DNA of 64,000 nucleotides, from positions 289,810-353,809 of the forward strand of contig JAHHHT010000005.1 in assembly GCA_019359235.1 (NCBI GenBank), given 5' to 3'. The position numbers and the translations under genes were made by a program. Source of the stretch: Oscillatoria princeps RMCB-10. Its GTDB lineage: Bacteria; Cyanobacteriota; Cyanobacteriia; Cyanobacteriales; Oscillatoriaceae. This document shows, piece after piece, positions 7,206-15,826 of this stretch (positions are counted from its first letter, which is position 1; every line of letters starts with the position of its first letter). The notes under the pieces were generated by a model. That model ran no database searches, was not told the DNA's origin, and was given only the letters and a program-made list of their open reading frames with translations.

Positions 7206-9851
7206 TTACAGCCAATTGCCCACCAAGACAAACGGTGCCCAGAAAAAGGGATGCTTGTATTGGCGCGAGTTTAACAGCGCCAGCTGGGCTTGGCGGACAG
7301 CTTGGGCTTTGGTAATATTGCGTTTGCTTAAAGTTCTGTAAAAATCTGTCATAAACTGGGCCGTAGAGTCGTCTTTGATCGACCACAGGGTTGCTACAGT
7401 GCTCCTGGCCCCCGATCGCAGGGCTAATCCCGCCAGTCCCAAGGTGGCTCGCTTGTCACCGGCAGCCGTTTCGCAAGCGCTGAGCACCAGCAATTGAATC
7501 GAGTTGGAGTTTCTCTGTCCCCTGGGCTGCAAAAATGCCTGCAAATCTTTTACATTGATGCGCCCATCCCAGGTCAGGAGAAAAGTGTCTTCAGCATTAG
7601 AGCTGAACTGGCCGTGGGTGGCGAGGTGAACCACCTCAAAGTCCGACCCGGCAATCAGGTGCTGGAACGTCGCGGTGGTAAAATTCTGATTCAGGAGTAC
7701 CAACGCCTGCACCTCTGAGGCGATTTGCTTCACTTCAAAATTGACCCCTGGCAGGGCTGCAAAGCCTTGTCGCGACTCGGTCAAACCGGCGGTTAACGCT
7801 GTTAAATTTTTCCTGGAGAGGGCTTGCGGAGAGAGGAGGTGCAGCCCGGAGCTGAGGGCAATGCTGTACTTCTCTACTAGATATTGCTTGCCATCGTAGA
7901 GAGCGGCCATCGGCAGATTCCGGAAAGAACCATCGGGGATAAACACCAGCGTTTCCACGCCACTTTCAGCCAGCATCGTTTCTGCCGGTCGGATCAGCCA
8001 GTCATAGACTCGCCCCAGCAGGCGCAAGCGCTCCTCGTTAGAGAACGCCAGGTTTACAGATTCTGCTGCCCGATCTGCAATCTCTTCCACTTCCTGTGCC
8101 GGCAGGTTCGTCGTGTAGTGGCGCAAAGGCTGGCCCGGAATTGACAGGATAACCTCCAGCCGGTCTGCTAAAATAATCGGATAGATTACCGCCGCTTTTT
8201 TATCAATATCGTCAATCCCGACCGGCTGGGCCTCCAAACAAGCGTCTCGAAAGTAATTGTCCAGTTCCGCCACCCGCAGCGATTCCATTAAATCCCGGGC
8301 TTGTTTGAGGTTTTTCTGACTCACCGCCTCTTGGGGCATGAGCAATTGGGAGATGGGGGTTGCGGACTTTTTCCCCGTCTTGAAGTCAGGGGGTTGCAGC
8401 AGCAAACTCACCAGATCGCGATACACCGGCTCGACCGTTTCTGTGAAAGTAAACTGAACCTCGGAATTGATGGCTGCTAAATCGCTGCGCAGGGATTGCA
8501 GGGTTTTAACCGCTTGAGTGTAAGCCGAAATCGCGCCGGCGGTATCTCCCTCCTGTTTGAGAATCCGCCCCAGCTGCCAAAAACCGCGAGCCTCGATATC
8601 AGAAGCGTCAATTTTTTGGGCGATTTCTAGGGATCGCTCCGTCAGGTTTTTGGCTTCCCGCCACTGGCGCGTCTGTTCGTAAAGCTTTCCCAGCTGCAAA
8701 AGCGCATAAGCTTCCGCTCGCGCATCCCGCAGCGCTCTCGCCTCACCCACCGCTTTCGCTAACAGTTGAGCGATCTCTTGGGAGTTGGGCAAAGCGCACG
8801 GCGCACTCGCGCAGTCAGCGCCGGCCTTTGATTTTAGCCCCATGTTCGCCAGACTGCCGGCAAAGTTCACATAAGCGTAAACAGAGGAGCGACTGGAGGG
8901 CAGATTGGCTAGCTCGGGCTGGATTTGTGGCACCAAAGCTCGCGCCCCCTCCCAATCTTCGGTTTCAAGACTCAAGCTCAATTGGTTGAGCAGCGCTTCC
9001 ACTTTATGGATACCGCTTTTGGCAGTCATAGCCGCCTGCCCGTAGTATTTTAAAGCCGCCTCACTGTCTTGCAAATCTCTGGAAGTATTGCCCAGACTTA
9101 ACAGCGTGGCGCTCGTATCTGCCGGTGAGTTGAGGCGCTGGTAAATTGCCAAACTTTCCTCTAAGATTTCTTTGGCTTCCTTCGCTGAGCCGGCCACTTG
9201 CAGGGCGGCCCCCAAACTTCTCAACCCGTCCGCTTTCAGGAAGGAATCCGGCAGGGAGCGCAGCTGTTCGCGCACCCGCTCTAAAATGTCTTTTGACCTC
9301 TTGTATATCCCCAAGCTTTGCCATGCTTGGGCTTGGTTAATCTGGCTGCCGGGGATGCCGGTTTCATCCCCAGCTTGCCTGTAGGCTTTTTCTGCCTGCT
9401 GCCAGCTCTCTAGGGCGGCTTCAGTCTGTCCAGTTGCGAGCTGGAGACTTCCCTGAGTGTTCAGCGCTTCAGCCAAAACTGCCGCTGTTTGTCTGTCGGG
9501 GTTTGACTGATTTGGCAAGAGATTTAGACTGTCGGAGATCGCTTTTTTCGCCCGCACCCACTCTCCCAAATTTTGATAAGCCAGTGACAGGTAGCTTAAA
9601 ATCAGTGCTTGGTTGAGCCGGTCGCCTTTAGCTTCGCAATCTCGAACCGCTTGCTGCCAGATTGCTGCCGCTTCAGACAATTTCCCACTTTCATAGAGCT
9701 GTTTTCCCTGTTCGATTAAACTTGAGGCGTCGCCGGCTGCGAAACTAGCCACGGAAGCCGGCTTTTGCTGTAGCGCCACGGCTGCCGGTGCGGCTGTCAC
9801 CAACAGCAGACTGAGCCAGCCCAAACAGATTTTTAAGTGGGTTTCTTTCAT
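7206..9851 (-). CDS. TPR-CHAT domain protein (caspase-like peptidase fold)
   Basis: An 881-residue protein with an N-terminal signal peptide or anchor (LGWLSLLLVTAAPAAVALQQ). A long TPR array (about 45-460) follows, with repeated helix pairs such as LNQALILSYLSLAYQNLGEW, and the CHAT domain occupies about 600-881. The predicted caspase-like dyad is present: His in HLATHGQF (about 746) and Cys in LSACETAAG (about 793). CHAT proteins belong to clan CD peptidases; the TPR region would bind the partner or substrate. AGGGG lies ten bases before the ATG. It lies upstream of, and on the same strand as, the DUF928-CHASE2-kinase operon, so a linked signalling role is likely but unproven. Confidence 0.92.
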   Translation of the reverse strand: MKETHLKICLGWLSLLLVTAAPAAVALQQKPASVASFAAGDASSLIEQGKQLYESGKLSEAAAIWQQAVRDCEAKGDRLNQALILSYLSLAYQNLGEWVRAKKAISDSLNLLPNQSNPDRQTAAVLAEALNTQGSLQLATGQTEAALESWQQAEKAYRQAGDETGIPGSQINQAQAWQSLGIYKRSKDILERVREQLRSLPDSFLKADGLRSLGAALQVAGSAKEAKEILEESLAIYQRLNSPADTSATLLSLGNTSRDLQDSEAALKYYGQAAMTAKSGIHKVEALLNQLSLSLETEDWEGARALVPQIQPELANLPSSRSSVYAYVNFAGSLANMGLKSKAGADCASAPCALPNSQEIAQLLAKAVGEARALRDARAEAYALLQLGKLYEQTRQWREAKNLTERSLEIAQKIDASDIEARGFWQLGRILKQEGDTAGAISAYTQAVKTLQSLRSDLAAINSEVQFTFTETVEPVYRDLVSLLLQPPDFKTGKKSATPISQLLMPQEAVSQKNLKQARDLMESLRVAELDNYFRDACLEAQPVGIDDIDKKAAVIYPIILADRLEVILSIPGQPLRHYTTNLPAQEVEEIADRAAESVNLAFSNEERLRLLGRVYDWLIRPAETMLAESGVETLVFIPDGSFRNLPMAALYDGKQYLVEKYSIALSSGLHLLSPQALSRKNLTALTAGLTESRQGFAALPGVNFEVKQIASEVQALVLLNQNFTTATFQHLIAGSDFEVVHLATHGQFSSNAEDTFLLTWDGRINVKDLQAFLQPRGQRNSNSIQLLVLSACETAAGDKRATLGLAGLALRSGARSTVATLWSIKDDSTAQFMTDFYRTLSKRNITKAQAVRQAQLALLNSRQYKHPFFWAPFVLVGNWL

Positions 9852-10049
9852 AACTTACATTCCCCTAAATTACATGTTTGTAGCCGGCAATACTTGGCCC
9901 GCCGGCTGGCTGGCTTCCCTGGCCCAACATTAGGCCCGCCCAGTATAGATTTAGGGCCAATTGCTACCGACTGAATTATAAAATACGAAGTTTAAAGTTT
10001 GATTAAGGGTAAGTAAAAAAAAACAAGTGTGGTAGAGTAAAAAACGTTG

Positions 10050-10372
10050 AAATTGCACTCCTGACTGGCCCGAGGCGGAAGCGCCCGGGACTGCCGACGG
10101 GAGTTCAAGCTGTTGCCGTGTAGAGAAGTTTACCTATCAAGGAGAAACTCGCTCGCTGGCCTATTAAAATAGGGGGCCATTGAGATGACCAAAACAGGAT
10201 TTGTGGTGGTGTTCGCCGATCCGACTGACAGTCCGCTTGGCGAGCCAAGTCCGAGCCGGTTCAAGCGAAGCTGTACACGAAGGCGAAGTTTGAGAGGTTG
10301 AGAAGTCGCCAGAACGAGCGCTTATTGACAGCGCGGCGATTTTCACGCCTCCCGAAACTTCGGGAATTTTTT
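10050..10372 (+). ncRNA. Possible structured transcript (unassigned)
   Basis: The interval follows an AT-rich stretch with TGTGGTAGAGT near 10028 (possible extended -10), is rich in self-complementary segments and ends exactly at an intrinsic terminator. I could not match it to tmRNA, RNase P RNA, SRP RNA or a known riboswitch by eye. It could be a stand-alone small RNA or an attenuated leader. Very tentative. Confidence 0.25.
10350..10372 (+). terminator. Intrinsic terminator
   Basis: Stem TCCCGAA (10350-10356) pairs with TTCGGGA (10359-10365), followed by a run of six T in ATTTTTT. It lies 290 bases before the PAL start with no plus-strand gene upstream, which is why a small transcript is suspected. 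Confidence 0.65.
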
Positions 10373-10660
10373 CACAACGCAATAATGCAGGGAAAGCGGG
10401 TTGGTACGAGCGCCCGAGGATAGGTGCGCGAGCGTGACAGACCCGCCCTAGCTAGCCTGCTTATTAGCCACAGGACAGAGGTGCGGCAGTGCCGCGCCCT
10501 GCCCGGGGGCTGTATTCTGGCGGTTTTTTCCGCTGGATAAATTTGCTTTACTGATTAACGCTGTTTTGATGGGACTGAATGCCGACCGGCTTCAGTTGCG
10601 AGGGTTTTTTGCGCTTAATTTTGCTTAATTTTCTCTCATTTAACGCTTGGAGGTTGAGGA

Positions 10661-12364
10661 ATGACCAATTTCACCTTTTCTGGCTTTCGTCAAGAGATGT
10701 CTCTCTCTAACAATCGCTCCGGGTCTGTGAGCGTTGGCGGCAAAAAGCTGACTCTGGAAGATGTCGTGAGGGTGGCGCGTCACCGCACGCGGGTGCGCCT
10801 TTCCACAAAAGGTGAGGTAGGCCGGCGCGTTCAGGCGTCCTGCGACTATATCGCGGAGGCGGTTGCATCGGGAAAACCCGTTTATGGAGTCACAACCGGC
10901 TTTGGCGGCATGGCCAACACTCGCATCTCGGCTGAAGAAGCTGCTGAGCTGCAAAACAACCTGATTCGGTTTCTTAAAGTGGGGGCGGGGAAACGCTTGC
11001 CGGTTGCCGACATTCGGGCTGCCATGCTGTTGCGGATTAACTCGCACCTCTACGGCGCTTCGGGGATTCGCCTGGAACTGATCGAGCGCATGGCGGCGTT
11101 TCTCAATGGAGGAGTCACGCCCCACGTTTGCGAGTTCGGCTCGATTGGGGCGTCGGGCGACCTCGCGCCGCTGGCTTATATCACAGGGGCGCTCATCGGT
11201 CTGGATGAGCGGTTCACCGTGGACTTTAACGGTCAGGAAATGTCCGCCCTCAAAGCCCTGGAACTGCTGGAACTGTCCAGATTGCAGCTGCTTCCCAAAG
11301 AAGGGCTGGCGGCGGTGAATGGCACTTCTGTGATGGCCGGCATTGCGGCTTTGTGCGTCTGGGACGCGCAAATTTTGCTGGCTCTGGCTCTGGGGGCGCA
11401 CGCTTTGATGGTTCAGGGGCTGAGCGGGACAAACCAATCGTTTCACCCGTTTATCCACGCCCTCAAACCTCACCCGGGACAGCGGTGGTGCGCTGACCGA
11501 ATGCTGGCTTTGCTAGCCGGCTCCCACTTGATTCGGGATGAGTTGAGCGGTGAGTGCGAGCGCCCCGTTCAGGAATTGATTCAAGACCGCTATTCGCTGC
11601 GCTGTTTGCCCCAGTATATCGGGCCGGTTGTGGATGACTTAGCTCATGTTGCCAGCGCCATTCAAATAGAAATGAATTCGGCTACCGACAATCCGCTGAT
11701 TGATGCGGAAAATCAAACCAGCTACCACGGGGGGAATTTTCTCGGGGAGTATGTGGGCGTCGGGATGGACAAGCTGCGCTACGCTTTGGGACTGCTGGCC
11801 AAACATCTGGACGTGCAAATTGCCCTGCTGGTTGCGCCGGAGTTTAATAATGGCCTGCCGGCATCTCTAGCCGGCAACCCAGAGCGGAAAGTCAACATGG
11901 GATTGAAGGGGTTACAAATCGCCGGCAATTCCATGATGCCGCTCCTGAGTTTTTACGGGAATTCTATCGCTGACCGCTTTCCCACGCACGCGGAACAGTT
12001 CAACCAGAACATCAACAGCCAGGGGTTTAACTCGGCGAATTTAGCGCGGCGCTCTATCGAAATTTTTCAGCAGTATATGGCCATTACCCTGATTTTTGGG
12101 GTGCAGGCGGCAGATTTGCGGACGTATCGAGTCGCTGGCCATTACGACGCTCGCGAGTGCCTGTCTGAGGCGACTGTGCTTTTATATAATGCTGTGCGCG
12201 AGGTAGCCGGCAAGCCTCCTTCGGCAGACCGGCCTTTCATTTGGGATGATAGCGAGCAGTTCCTGGATGAATATATCGCCACAATCGCTGCTGACATTGC
12301 GGCGGAGGGGCTGACTGTGGGAGCTGTTGGGGAAGTTTTTGCGCATTTGAGGGACTTTCAATGA
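10661..12364 (+). CDS. Phenylalanine ammonia-lyase (MIO family)
   Basis: A 567-residue aromatic amino acid lyase that deaminates phenylalanine to trans-cinnamate. The MIO-forming triad Ala-Ser-Gly is at residues 164-166 (GSIGASGDLAPL). The catalytic Tyr is at 75 in VYGVTTGFGG. The substrate-selectivity pair is Phe104-Leu105 (LIRFLKVGAG), the phenylalanine-type pair; tyrosine lyases carry His at the first position. Many long stretches match the Anabaena/Nostoc PAL as I remember it (LIQDRYSLRCLPQY, SYHGGNFLG, PTHAEQFNQNINSQG), with an offset of three residues. SD GGAGG lies about eight bases upstream. Its TGA overlaps the ATG of the CoA ligase, so cinnamate and its activation are co-translated. 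Histidine ammonia-lyase is the alternative; the Phe-Leu pair argues against it. Confidence 0.93.
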   Translation: MTNFTFSGFRQEMSLSNNRSGSVSVGGKKLTLEDVVRVARHRTRVRLSTKGEVGRRVQASCDYIAEAVASGKPVYGVTTGFGGMANTRISAEEAAELQNNLIRFLKVGAGKRLPVADIRAAMLLRINSHLYGASGIRLELIERMAAFLNGGVTPHVCEFGSIGASGDLAPLAYITGALIGLDERFTVDFNGQEMSALKALELLELSRLQLLPKEGLAAVNGTSVMAGIAALCVWDAQILLALALGAHALMVQGLSGTNQSFHPFIHALKPHPGQRWCADRMLALLAGSHLIRDELSGECERPVQELIQDRYSLRCLPQYIGPVVDDLAHVASAIQIEMNSATDNPLIDAENQTSYHGGNFLGEYVGVGMDKLRYALGLLAKHLDVQIALLVAPEFNNGLPASLAGNPERKVNMGLKGLQIAGNSMMPLLSFYGNSIADRFPTHAEQFNQNINSQGFNSANLARRSIEIFQQYMAITLIFGVQAADLRTYRVAGHYDARECLSEATVLLYNAVREVAGKPPSADRPFIWDDSEQFLDEYIATIAADIAAEGLTVGAVGEVFAHLRDFQ

Positions 12365-13926
12365 ACGTTGCTGAAAATGTGGCTCGGGGGAGCCGGCTGT
12401 TCCCTGACAAACCGGCTCTGATTTTTGAGAGCATGTCTTTTACCTACAAGCAGTTGAATGGGGCGGCGAACCGCGTGGCGAATGGGTTGCGCCGGCTGGG
12501 GATTGAGCCTGGGGATCGCGTGGCGCTCATGCTGCCCAACATTCCCGAATTTGTGTTTTGCTATTTGGGGATTTTGAAGGCTGGAGCGATTGCGGTTTCG
12601 CTGAATGTGATGCTGAAATGCGACGAGGTTAAGTTTATCCTCAATGACTGTGAGGCTAAGGTCTTGATTGTTGCGGAGGTTTCCCGCGAGAATGTGCCGC
12701 CGGCTTGCCGCTATCTCAGGCAGGTTTTGACTGTCCGAGATAGCGCCGGCAGGAGCTTAGCGGCGCTCAGTGAAAGTGGCCGGTTTGCCAGTCTGGAAGA
12801 GTTGATGGCCAGCGCTTCTAGTGAGGGGCAAGCAATGGATATGGAGCCGAACGCGCCGGCTGCTATTATTTACACTTCTGGAACGACGGGATTCCCTAAA
12901 GGGGCGATCCTGTCTCACGGAAATGTGGTTTCTAACAGTTATGCGGCTAACCACTGCTGCAGGATGCGGCGCGAGGACAAGTTTTTGCTCTATTTGCCGC
13001 TGTTTCACTGTTTTGGCCAGAACTTTATTCTGAATGCGGGACTGAATGTGTGCGCTACGATTGTTCTGCAGCGCCGGTTTGACGCGGTGGAAACGCTGAA
13101 GGCGATTGCTGATTGCGAGATTACGATGTTTTTTGGGGTGCCGCCGGTTTTTATTAAACTGCTGGCCTTGCCGGCAAGCGGTTGGGATTTGAGTTCTGTG
13201 CGCTATTACTTTACGGCGGCTGCTTCTATGCCGGTGGAGGTGGCGCGACAGTGGCAAAGCCGGTATGGCAAACCTATCTATGAAGGGTACGGTTTGACGG
13301 AAACTTCCCCTTTTGCCAGCTACAATAACGACTTGCAATACAAGCTGGGCACGATTGGCACTCCGATTGAAAATGTGGAGATGAAAGTCGTGGATGCGGA
13401 AGGTCGCGAAGTTGAGCCGGGAGAAGTCGGGGAAATTGTGGTTCGGGGGCCAAATGTGATGCTGGGCTATTGGAATCGTCCGGAGGAAACTGAGCGAGTC
13501 CTTCAAAATGGCTGGCTGCATACCGGCGATTTGGGAAAGACGGATGCGCAAGGGTATTTCTATCTTGTTGACCGCTTGAAGGACATGATTAATATGTCGG
13601 GATTTAAGGTGTATCCGGCGGAAGTGGAGCGGGTGCTTTACGAACACCCAGCGGTGCGGGAAGCGGCGGTTTTCGGGGTGCCAGACCCGGAAAAAGGTGA
13701 GCGAGTTGTGGCCCACGTTCGCTTGCGGGACGGCTGGGAGATTTTGCCTGCCGATTTGCAGGCTTTCTGTCGGGAGCGAATCGCTACTTATAAGGTGCCG
13801 CAAGTGATTAAGTTTGTGGGTTCGATTCCTAAAAATCCGACTGGAAAGGTGTTGAAGCGGCTGCTGCGGGAGCGGGAAATGGGGCTGCCGGTGGTGGGGA
13901 CTGAGCCATTGCCGGTGTCTGGGTAA
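12361..13926 (+). CDS. Acyl/aryl-CoA ligase, probably cinnamate-activating
   Basis: A 521-residue AMP-forming ligase of the ANL superfamily. P-loop YTSGTTGFPKG is near residues 170-180, YGLTETSP near 310, GWLHTGDLG near 384, DRLKDMINMSGFKVYP near 400, and the catalytic Lys in PTGKVLKR near 494. By sequence alone it could be a fatty-acid, benzoate or 4-coumarate type ligase. The four-base ATGA overlap with PAL makes cinnamate the likely substrate, giving cinnamoyl-CoA. PAL-ligase pairs of this kind start stilbene biosynthesis in Photorhabdus (StlA/StlB). It acts in the cytoplasm. Free-standing fatty-acid activation cannot be excluded. Confidence 0.85.
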   Translation: MNVAENVARGSRLFPDKPALIFESMSFTYKQLNGAANRVANGLRRLGIEPGDRVALMLPNIPEFVFCYLGILKAGAIAVSLNVMLKCDEVKFILNDCEAKVLIVAEVSRENVPPACRYLRQVLTVRDSAGRSLAALSESGRFASLEELMASASSEGQAMDMEPNAPAAIIYTSGTTGFPKGAILSHGNVVSNSYAANHCCRMRREDKFLLYLPLFHCFGQNFILNAGLNVCATIVLQRRFDAVETLKAIADCEITMFFGVPPVFIKLLALPASGWDLSSVRYYFTAAASMPVEVARQWQSRYGKPIYEGYGLTETSPFASYNNDLQYKLGTIGTPIENVEMKVVDAEGREVEPGEVGEIVVRGPNVMLGYWNRPEETERVLQNGWLHTGDLGKTDAQGYFYLVDRLKDMINMSGFKVYPAEVERVLYEHPAVREAAVFGVPDPEKGERVVAHVRLRDGWEILPADLQAFCRERIATYKVPQVIKFVGSIPKNPTGKVLKRLLREREMGLPVVGTEPLPVSG

Positions 13927-13952
13927 TATCGGGTCAAACTGATCCCCCCTAA

Positions 13953-13973
13953 CCCCCCCTTAAAAAGGGGGGG
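13953..13973. repeat. C-run/G-run hairpin repeat
   Basis: CCCCCCCTT, loop AAA, AAGGGGGGG: a 9-bp perfect stem in the 114-base gap between the CoA ligase and DAHP synthase genes. CCCCCCTAACC flanks it on both sides. This is a common style of cyanobacterial dispersed repeat; it could end or slow transcription, but there is no T-run. Confidence 0.6.
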
Positions 13974-14040
13974 ACTGGAAAAGGCTCGATCCCCCCTAAC
14001 CAATAGCTGGAGCAAGATTGAAATGATTTTAAGGACTAAC

Positions 14041-15183
14041 ATGCCATCTACTATCGCGACTGAATCTGGCGAGAAAACCCTCGCCCAATGGCCGGCTCCC
14101 ACACCGGCTGGCGCTACTCTTTTCGATTTGGCCAGTGAGAAGAATCTCGTCTGTCCGCTCTATCAGTGCCGAGTTTTGCTGTCTCCGCAAGAGTTGTGGG
14201 AGAAGTTTCCCCTGACGGAACCGGCAGCTCAAACTGTGATGAAGGGACGCTGGGGAATTGAACGCATCTTGGATGGAGTTGACCGGCGCAAGTTTCTCGT
14301 GGTTGGCCCTTGTTCGATTCACGACCCAGTGGCTGCTATTGAGTATGCCTGGAAGTTGAAACAGTTGGCGGATTCGGTGGCGGATAAGCTGCTGGTGGTG
14401 ATGCGGGTTTATCTGGAAAAGCCCCGCACGGTTCTGGGTTGGAAGGGGCTGATTAATGACCCGGATCTGGATGGGTCGTGTCAGATAGAAAAGGGCCTGG
14501 AAATGGCCCGCGCCCTCTGTTTGCAGATTTTGGAAATGGGTCTGCCGGTGGCGACGGAGGTTCTCTCTTGTGTGGCGGTTCCCTATATTTCTGATTTGCT
14601 GTGTTGGGCGGCGATTGGGGCTCGCACGGTGGAGTCCCAAATTCACCGCGAAATGGCCAGCGGGTTGCGGGTGCCGGTGGGCTTGAAAAATCGCACTGAT
14701 GGCAATATTCAGGTGGCGCTCCAGGCAATTCAAGCTGTTCGCGCCCCTCAAGGTTTTTTGGGGATTGATGGCCAAGGGCGGGCTTGCTTTGTTCGGTCTG
14801 GGGGAAATCCTTACAGTCACTTGGTTTTGCGCGGCGGTGGGGGTCAGGTTCACTCCGATCCCTCGGTGATTGGGGGTGTGAGGTCGCAATTGGAAGAGCT
14901 GCAGCTGCCGGCAAATATTGTTGTGGACTGCAGTCACGGCAATTCTAATAAGGATCACCGCAAGCAAAAGGAGGTTTTTTGCCGGTTGGTTGAGCTGATG
15001 GCTGCCGGTGAACGGGCTCTGGTGGGCCTGATGCTGGAGTCGAATCTGTTTGAGGGCAGTCAGCCGATTCCGTCCCGGCGGGAAGAGCTGAAATATGGGG
15101 TGTCGGTAACTGATAAATGTCTGGGTTGGGAGGAGACGGAGGAGTTGATTTTGGGAGCTTATAAACTGCTGCCCCAAATGTAG
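14041..15183 (+). CDS. 3-deoxy-7-phosphoheptulonate synthase (DAHP synthase, class I AroFGH type)
   Basis: A 380-residue enzyme joining phosphoenolpyruvate and erythrose-4-phosphate at the entry to the shikimate pathway. Signature blocks of the E. coli AroF/G/H family are clear: LVVGPCSIHDP, MRVYLEKPRTVLGWKGLINDPDLDG, AIGARTVESQIHREMASGL, VDCSHGNSNKDHRKQ and YGVSVTDKCLGW. AAGGA five bases before ATG 14041 supports that start; an in-frame ATG at 14023, with GGAG ten bases upstream, is possible. A dedicated DAHP synthase beside PAL makes sense as a phenylalanine supply gene. Feedback sensitivity cannot be read from the sequence with confidence. Confidence 0.93.
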   Translation: MPSTIATESGEKTLAQWPAPTPAGATLFDLASEKNLVCPLYQCRVLLSPQELWEKFPLTEPAAQTVMKGRWGIERILDGVDRRKFLVVGPCSIHDPVAAIEYAWKLKQLADSVADKLLVVMRVYLEKPRTVLGWKGLINDPDLDGSCQIEKGLEMARALCLQILEMGLPVATEVLSCVAVPYISDLLCWAAIGARTVESQIHREMASGLRVPVGLKNRTDGNIQVALQAIQAVRAPQGFLGIDGQGRACFVRSGGNPYSHLVLRGGGGQVHSDPSVIGGVRSQLEELQLPANIVVDCSHGNSNKDHRKQKEVFCRLVELMAAGERALVGLMLESNLFEGSQPIPSRREELKYGVSVTDKCLGWEETEELILGAYKLLPQM

Positions 15184-15826
15184 GGCCGGCGCGACCGCCT
15201 CCCTGCAGTAGCGGTGGGGTGTGTTCGCCCTTTTTGGCTCTGTCAATTGGGTGTTTCTGCGCCAAGTTTTTCGGACGGACTTGGCACAATTTCTGATGCT
15301 CTTTTTTGGAGCGGAGTTTCATATTGTTTTAACAAAATTTTGGCGGATTTTTTGTAAAACCTCTTGACGGTGCCGGCGGGGTGTGTTACTTTATAAAGGT
15401 TGGAGGCGACAGCGAGTTCCGGGTGACGGAGCGTTAGCGTAGCGGCTCCGTTAGGAGCAGCGGCGCTGCCAAGCCGGCACACTTCTTCTTAGAGGTGCTA
15501 CCAGCAAGGAAGGAGTCGAGAAATGTCTGGCGTTCCCATCCCTTGGCTATTACGTGAGGGTAATTTAGCCGGTTGGAGAGGCTGGGCGTGACAAAGACTC
15601 TATACCTTCTAGAAGTTGGAGGCAAAAGCGAGTTCCGGGTGCTGGAAGTTATCCTTACTGTGGGGTATGGGAGCATTGTTACGGGCTGCCAACTGTGAGG
15701 GAAGCAGTGGATATGACCGGGTTAATGCCATCCGGGTCATAACCGAGACATATCCCTAGATGGCAGGTGTTATCTTGCAATAAAATTGCAGCAATCAAAT
15801 CAATAGTTTTGAGTTGGGAGGGAAAA
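15184..15826. other. Repeat-bearing gap in the biosynthetic cluster
   Basis: About 640 bases without a gene. A 27-base direct repeat (two mismatches), beginning GTTGGAGGC and ending AGCGAGTTCCGGGTG, lies at 15399-15425 and 15615-15641. A GC-rich stretch near 15430-15475 contains GCGTAGCGGCTCCGTTAGGAGC-like repeat DNA. A hairpin TATGACCGG/CCGGGTCATA lies at 15712-15741, shortly before the ThDP-enzyme gene, and could be part of its leader. Confidence 0.55.

Larger units (their letters stand above)
9852..10660. other. Long non-coding region upstream of the PAL gene
   Basis: About 810 bases with no convincing gene between the divergent CHAT and PAL genes. 9880-9935 holds GCCGGC-rich repeats. 9970-10045 is AT-rich and promoter-like. 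10050-10372 is GC-rich, strongly self-complementary and ends in a plus-strand terminator, suggesting a structured RNA. 10380-10520 is again GC-rich. A 38-codon frame starting at ATG 10184 has no recognisable sequence. The PAL ribosome-binding site lies at the right end. Confidence 0.5.

Noticed and set aside
10184..10300. 38-codon frame MTKTGFVVVFADP... upstream of PAL
   Set aside because: Short, unconserved to my eye and Arg/Ser-rich after the first third; kept only as a note within the possible RNA.
10380..10520. GC-rich structured sequence considered as tmRNA, RNase P RNA or a group II intron end
   Set aside because: The conserved signatures of these RNAs (tag frame, GAGGAAAGTCC, domain V) could not be found.
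12757..13803. 348-codon minus-strand frame opposite the CoA ligase
   Set aside because: Arg/His/Pro-rich shadow of a gene with complete ANL motifs on the other strand.
13815..13835. GGTTCGATTCC-like sequence suggesting a tRNA T-loop
   Set aside because: It lies inside the CoA ligase coding sequence and no acceptor or anticodon stem surrounds it.
14029..15246. 405-codon minus-strand open frame opposite DAHP synthase
   Set aside because: Its product is rich in Arg, His, Gln and Pro with no domain pattern; it mirrors the codon bias of the real plus-strand enzyme.
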